Shown: piece after piece, positions 58,793-64,000 of the stretch
Numbering within the stretch: the stretch's first letter is position 1
Layout: the number at the start of each line of letters is the position of its first letter
Assembly: GCA_963556255.1 (NCBI GenBank)
Contig: OY744604.1
Location: 25,925,099 to 25,989,098 of the forward strand
Direction of reading: 5' to 3'
From: Allolobophora icterica
Lineage: Eukaryota; Annelida; Clitellata; Crassiclitellata; Lumbricidae
Length of the DNA stretch: 64,000 nt
Notes under the pieces: model-generated
Told to the model about the DNA's origin: nothing
Databases searched by the model: none
The model's input: the letters and a program-made list of their open reading frames with translations, nothing else
Position numbers and translations under genes: made by a program

Positions 58793-58918
58793 ATGGAAAG
58801 AAAATTCAAGAGCTGGAGGAAAAACTGACAGAACACGATGCAATTATAGCCAGCGAGAAGCAGAAATTTAAGAAACGTCAGACTGAGCTGAAAAAACTAC
58901 TGTCAAAGGAAAGATCAG
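58793..58918 (+). CDS. Gene 2 exon 3: short coiled coil
   Basis: 126 nt (42 codons), phase 1 at both ends; acceptor TTTCTGCAG, donor TCAG|GTAAGA. It encodes GKKIQELEEKLTEHDAIIAS then EKQKFKKRQTELKKLLSKER. The neighbouring exon 4 starts 4.8 kb downstream; the intron holds the LINE and hAT elements at 59360-63120. Confidence 0.88.
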
Positions 58919-59359
58919 GTAAGAATAAGTCGATCCTACAAACTGAAAATGTATCAAAGATATAATCATATAGCATTGTAGCTTGATGATAGCTCAGAAA
59001 GCTCATCTATTTCATCTGTTTATTTTGTATTGTTGTTGTTGTTGTTGTTGTTATTACTTGCCCCCAAGGTACCTCAGATCCCTCAGGAATTAAATAATTA
59101 TCCGGATTATACGAAAAACTCATTCTGCGATGGCTAGAACTTGTCAAGATCCTGTGGAGCTAAAGTGCCTTGGAAGGGATTGGCGTTAAAGTGTTGGATT
59201 ATGACGACAATGCGCTGAAAAAGATAACCGGTTCCTCTTGTGTCACCGATTATGCGATTGAGACAGTGCCCCAACTCTGTGATGAAAAGTAAGCCACTGC
59301 TGCTGATTGGACTGAGGATCTCAAACGTCAACCTAAATGCGTGTGTGGTGTAGTTTGCA

Positions 59360-59720
59360 CACTTCCTATCGTAATCGTAGCCCTAATCTGCAAACTTCTA
59401 AAGCACTATTCGAAGGCCAACCGCAAGGCTCCAGCCTATTCACGAGCGCTACGTCAAATCAGAGAGCGTTTCCAGAAAATAGCCCAAAAGAGATCCAAGT
59501 CCGGTTTCTAGAATGCCAAATGAAATCAGCGGAGGTTTTCCAGAGAGTAGTCGGAAAGAGTTCCAAGTCCTGTTTCCAGGAGACCAAATCAAATCAGAGG
59601 GGTTTTCCAGAGAGTGGTCCAAAACAGGTCCGAGTCCGGTTTCTAGAGGGCTAGATCAAGAAGAGGCAGAGCAGCTGTCAAGGCGGGTGTCGTTTAGGGC
59701 GAGAATAATTGGAAGGCGGA
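59360..59720. repeat. Dispersed repeat, copy 2, with three ~67-bp units
   Basis: Units start CAAATCAGAG, GAAATCAGCGGAGG and CAAATCAGAGGGG at about 59455, 59520 and 59586, each with TTTCCAGA, RAGTCC and a TTTC(T/C)AG end. Homologous to 5060-5290. Confidence 0.75.
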
Positions 59721-61019
59721 GGATCAGAAAGCTTGTTCATCTGCACTGCTTATTCGGCTGGCCGGGTGCTGAGGCCTAAGTAGGTTGCGGCCAGAGTGTC
59801 TATGACCGTGGCATCCCAAATCAGAGCATAGAATAAGAGTTATGTCGTCGGGTCTTTTTACGTCCGCTCTGCAAAGGTCAGGTGGCTTCTTCGCTGCTTG
59901 GAAACCCGCGCGAGCAAGACCCCACAGGTCTGGTAAGTGAGTCTGGCGTCACTATCTGGTCACAGGGAGCAAGAAAGCCCCTGGGAGCTGATGGCCTTGA
60001 CCTTGGTCCCGCATCGGCATTCATGAGGTTCACAGATGTTGACTCCGAGTAAGGAATACTACAACTCTTACGGCTTCCTTGTCTAATCTGAGACCACAGC
60101 CTATAATCATATAATGCAAACAGACAATCGCTCGCATATGATGCTGGAACAGCCTTAGGCCTAGCTTGGTGGTAATTGTCTGTGGCTGAGGTGCTGAGAT
60201 TGTTGGCGTCCCTGTCTATTAACGGTTTTTTCCTAGTCGATTGTATGTGGGCAAAGGCATTATCTGGGCAGTAGACGGCACAATCGGCACACCAACGCGC
60301 CATCAGAGTCCTGACATGTACGTCTTCGGGTACTTGCAGCTTGCTGAGCATGGAAGATTGGAGACACCGAGTATCTGCAGCCGGAGCCAAAAAGGCGGGT
60401 TAGTGCTAGCGAGGTCAAACCCACCTGCTGTCAACCCAATCCTGTCTACATTGGTCGAACGAACCGTAGACATACGTATATTTATATCGCTTTCAAACAC
60501 CCATCGCTAAAAAACTGGAAGATCAATATGCCTTATGGCCTACGGCAGTGGTGGGCAAACTACGGCCCGCGGGCCGGATCCTTTTATCCGGCCCCCACAA
60601 TTCTTCAGAATTTTTTAAAAATTCAGACCGCGAGAAGTTTTCTTCGTTTTTACTCACGTGGCGCTGCTCTCTCGGTCATACTATACAGCTTTAATAATAA
60701 CTCTGTGCATTAACTCTGCCGATCTGCCCCAATTCCCTGCAGAGGTTTTTGCACATGATCTGTATACGCAGAAGTGAAATCCGTTAAAGTAAAGCTAATA
60801 TTGCTTTCAAAGCAGATGAAAGAACAAAACTACGGGAGCTTTCCTATATACCCTGCACTGCCTGCAGTTGCAAACTGTCACAGTAGAGTCTGAGGAAAAT
60901 ATAACCTTCAGCTGTCAAGTTTGACAAAAGAGCTCTTCAGACGATTTGTGGATTTTAAATAAATTGAGACTGAATTTGCTTTGCTTACTATATCGTTCAC
61001 ATTTGACATTGACAAGTAG

Positions 61020-61290
61020 CTCATATGTATACGGAACTTCAGCTGGAGTTAACGGACCCACAAAGTGACTTTGTTCTCAACGAACAGCTCAAAGGATCAG
61101 ACCTGATAACATTCTTTTCTTCACTCAGAAAGGAAAAATTATAAAATCTACAAACTTTTGCTTTAAAAATGTTTGTTATTCGCATCCACTTACATCTGTC
61201 AACAAATATTTTCCACTATGAAGATAAACAAATCGAAGTACAAGTCTCAGTTAAGTGATCTAAACGTGAACTCAAACGGTGAATTGCAAC
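61020..61290 (+). pseudogene. hAT transposase C-terminal (dimerisation) remnant
   Basis: Frame pieces give ELQLELTDPQSDFVLNEQLK and, after breaks, STYICQQIFSTMKINKSKYK then SQLSDLNV, the conserved hAT C-terminal motif (STYLCEQxFS-like). Frame changes between the pieces show it is dead. Confidence 0.75.
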
Positions 61291-61371
61291 CAGCGCAATC
61301 ACTCCGGATTGTGGGAAACTTGTTACATGCATGCATGCACAGTCGCATACATCTCGAGCATTAGTAACAGC

Positions 61372-61628
61372 CAGTGCTTTTTTCTAGAAAAAGTTCCGGA
61401 ACTGGACAATAGGTTCCAGAACTGAACAATTATGGAAGGACTAAAATCCTGAGAAAACGGGATTGGGGTTGGAAGCGGTCTCAATAAACACTGAAAACAG
61501 TTCACAACACTGAAATTAAATTAAAATAACTAAATTACTGTGTTTATTATTAAAATAAATAAATTTGTTAGTAGCTGAAAAAGGTGCTGGAACACCGTTC
61601 CGGCGCGTTCCGGCTGAATAAAGCACTG
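61372..61628. mobile_element. Small hAT-like MITE nested in the hAT element
   Basis: Begins CAGTGCTTTTTTCTAG, ends AATAAAGCACTG; flanks GTAACAGC and GTACAAGC match at 6 of 8 bases. Confidence 0.8.
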
Positions 61629-63009
61629 GTACAAGCCAATGTGTACCGGTATTTAATATATTATAAATAAGTAAACTTCTTTTCATGTTAGTCGTTATTA
61701 AAAGTTAAAAATTTGTTATCCGGCCCTCCGATTTTTTTTGGCATTTTATGTGGCCCCATGTGCAAAAAGTTTGCCCACCCCTGGCCTACGGGGTCCACAA
61801 CCGCACTATCATCGCTCTCTTACATCACATCACAACTTGTTAAAGTCAAATGACTGTCGCGGTAATCTTTATGGCCTACTCAAAGGCCTCTGACACCGTC
61901 CGCCATTCCTCTCTGATGTATAGACATTCCAGATTCGATATACAATTGGCTCACCAACTACTTCAAGGATAGAGGCCATGTCACCAAGTTCGCGGGCGTG
62001 ATCTAAGAGGTCGCCTACATCAACGCCAGTGTGGTCCAGGGCTCTGTGATGGGACCGGCCTCCTACGTTATTGGAACGTCGGACCTCCAACCCGTACACC
62101 CTTCCATCATTGTAGTCAAATATGTCTATCTACTCTACTCTACTCTACTCTACTATATCTATCTACTCATGATCTCATCTTGCCTGGCCACGGTAGGGGA
62201 CAAGCTAACATACATAACAGCATAGGCAAATGAAAGCAATCTTTGTCTAAATACATCAAAGACCAGGGAGATGATTGTCTCGAGGGGTGGCCGAGCCGTC
62301 CCCCCCTGATTGTTCCGTGAGCGGCACGAGTGGACTGTACGAGGGTGCTCGGAATCATTCTCTGATCTGACTTAAGGTGGTTCCCACATCGACGACGTGC
62401 TAACATTATGCTCATCACTGTATGCCCTCAGGGCTCTCCGATCCCAGGCCTCCACCTCAGCATCAAATCGCTAGGGCAACGACACTTGCCAACCTCATGT
62501 AAGCCTCCCCGGCCTGGTGGGTACCCGAACTCGGGGGTAGGGGTGGGGTGGAACCGGCTCTGGGTACTGATGCGTCAGATGAAACGCTGTGGGTTTCTTC
62601 CATCTGATGCCCCAGGCGCGGGGAACTTAGCTGGAGAAATGGACGACCGCCTCTTCCTTGCAATCCACACCGGCTTGCGTCATGTGCTCCGGAATCTCCT
62701 CCCTGCATCACGACATAACAACTACGATCCCCACCCCCATTCCACGATCGCACTTTACCTCTCGAATTCTTTATCAGAATATATTCTGATATTCTCCTCT
62801 CAATCATACCCACTCCCCCTCCCAAAAAACTCTCAATAAACTTCTAAAATGTAAAGTGCTTCGTCTGTGTCAAGTCTATTTCCTTTATGAAAAAACGAAT
62901 ATTGATTGATATTGATTGATTGATTGATTGATTTGACTGGCAGAGAAGCTTGTAATTGAAACCATCAGGTTTCGGAGTCACGTTGATTGTCTTATAATTA
63001 TAATTATAA

Positions 63010-63063
63010 TTACTACTACTGCTACTGCTACTGCTACTGCTACTGCTACTACTACTACTACTG

Positions 63064-63101
<38 letters not shown>

Positions 63102-63115
63102 ACTGCTACTACTAT
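63010..63115. repeat. (CTA/CTG)n trinucleotide repeat
   Basis: CTACTG and CTG runs in gene 2 intron 3; poly-Ser frame on the minus strand is an artefact. Confidence 0.95.
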
Positions 63116-63694
63116 TAGGACATTCGTGATGTGCAAGATTATGTAACTGAAAATGTGTTAACTCAAACTGTAATTGTAATGAGCTATGGGCCCACATCTT
63201 CGCACCTCAAGTTTCTGTCGTTATCTTTAAGACTCGTACGGTTTAGGCTACAACTCTTGTGTAAAGAAACATGGGAAGCCTATCTTTTTATATTCAATTT
63301 GCAGTTAATTGCACTACGGAAGTGTCTGTTAAAAAATCATTGATATTAGAATTTACTGATGAAATTCAAGATGAAGAGAGTTAAGAACTCTGTTTACTAG
63401 AAGAAGCTGTTCATATGTAGCAAACATTTCGGATGTTTCCAGGTGTATATAAGCTTCACTAAAGATCAGGAATTTCATAAGTAAGCAAAACAATGCACAA
63501 AAAACTAGAAGTGTGGCAAGTAGCGGGCCCACGCACACACATTGAGCTCAATCAACGGATCATTCCCATTCATAGCTGTAGGGACGTTACACGTGTTCTA
63601 CCTTGATACATAAATATTATTATTCCATGCGTCCTTTCCTATTAATGTATTGCATTATTATGGATGACTTACAGTGAAATCTGTTTAGTTGCAG

Positions 63695-64000
63695 AGGAAA
63701 TCGACTATAAAGATGTTAAAGTTTCAGTTCAACAAATTGGAACATATCCTTTTACAGAAACAACAATTACAGGACTAACGATTATTGAGAGCATGTTGTA
63801 CGTAACAAGGGAACACAGTGAGTTGGTTGATGGTTACGACCTGACGACCTTCCTGTCTTCATTTCAGATGTCTGTGACAGGGTTAGTAAATCCGAGAGAC
63901 ATGAAAAGTGCCAAAGAGAGTTACTGCGTCTACATCATCGATTTAAAATGTGATTCAGTGCCAAACGAGATTGTTAAAGTTGATTTGAAATGGAACAAAA
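63695..64000 (+). CDS. Gene 2 exon 4: NHL-like beta-propeller (cut by window end)
   Basis: Acceptor GTTTAGTTGCAG before 63695. In phase 1 it reads EEIDYKDVKVSVQQIGTYPF, TTITGLTIIESMLYVTREHS, TGLVNPRDMKSAKES and IIDLKCDSVPNEIVKVDLKW, and is open to the last base. It matches gene A exon 4 (EEIDYNDVQASVQQIESNP) more closely at its start than gene 1. About 100 of an expected ~280 codons are visible; the rest and any tail exon lie outside. Confidence 0.88.

Larger units (their letters stand above)
60546..61783 (+). mobile_element. hAT element (Charlie/GTF2IRD2-like ends)
   Basis: Begins CAGTGGTGGGCAAACTACGG, ends TTTGCCCACCCCTG; perfect 8-bp duplication GCCTACGG at 60538-60545 and 61784-61791. 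The host LINE frame is continuous across the empty site. It contains a decayed C-terminal transposase region. Confidence 0.93.
60430..62850 (+). mobile_element. Degenerate LINE interrupted by a hAT element
   Basis: Fragments of a non-LTR reverse transcriptase in several plus frames: KLEDQYALWPT before and GSTTALSSL after the hAT insertion, then SKA(S)DTVRHSSLM, DSIYNWLTNYFKDRGHVTKF, INASVVQGSVMGPASYVIG, and further on a LMYASPAWW-like stretch and the C-terminal LPSDAPGAGNLAGEMDDRLF. Many frameshifts and stops. It ends near a TTGA-repeat tail at 62905-62935. Whether 59760-60430 belongs to the same element is unclear. Confidence 0.75.

Noticed and set aside
59878..60390. 170-codon minus-strand open frame
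   Set aside because: No domain; the region is likely part of the decayed LINE on the plus strand.
62167..62825. Minus-strand frames of 83-120 codons
   Set aside because: Shadows of the plus-strand LINE remnant.

Overview
This is animal nuclear DNA: AT-rich, intron-containing and crowded with transposons. The palindrome TAGGCCTA and its variants occur throughout. That signature, together with a lineage-expanded TRIM-type gene family, suggests an echinoderm or related deuterostome; the species cannot be fixed from the sequence. There is no prokaryotic or organellar architecture and no CRISPR array.

The only convincing host genes are three paralogues of one multi-exon family. Gene A is on the minus strand (15633 down to 9537). 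Gene 1 is on the plus strand (29272 to 42281). Gene 2 is on the plus strand (54773 to beyond the window end). Each has the same order of exons: a long first exon (C3HC4 RING, two B-boxes, coiled coil), a coiled-coil exon of variable length, a short coiled-coil exon, and an NHL-like beta-propeller exon. Gene 1 and probably gene A then have a last exon encoding a hydrophobic C-terminal tail. All junctions I could place are phase 1, so the internal exons are symmetric and can be removed or duplicated without a frame change. The first intron of all three genes has the same GC-type donor (CAAG|GCAAGT). The predicted product is a membrane-anchored E3 ubiquitin ligase of TRIM-NHL type, an architecture I do not know from vertebrate TRIM proteins. 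Two copies look damaged. Gene 1 has a TAA in the last complete codon of exon 1, where both paralogues have CAA. Gene A has a net +1 frameshift in B-box 1. Gene 2 looks intact as far as it is visible.

The locus evolved by tandem duplication. The upstream regions of genes 1 and 2 are homologous. A second copy of gene 1's last intron and tail exon lies at about 46.2-50.9 kb, with the tail exon decayed, and part of it recurs at 21.6-22.2 kb just before gene 1. These are remains of lost genes. A 480-bp tandem duplication has also copied the start of gene A's first exon.

Most of the rest is mobile DNA. At least ten insertions have hAT-type ends (CAG...CTG) and clear 8-bp target duplications. They include three full copies of a family whose arms are arrays of a GGTCTT hexamer, several nested insertions, and two with decayed hAT transposase. 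Other elements are a MULE-like element with a FLYWCH zinc-finger ORF (3675-4407), a foldback element (1619-2007), a pogo/mariner-like element (49157-50394), a 5.5-kb element with CCCAG termini (22177-27655), Helitron-like ends, several 5'-truncated CR1/L2-like LINEs, tRNA-headed SINEs, and microsatellites. Because the gene blocks are duplicated, several insertions can be dated as younger than the duplication from the empty site in the other copy.
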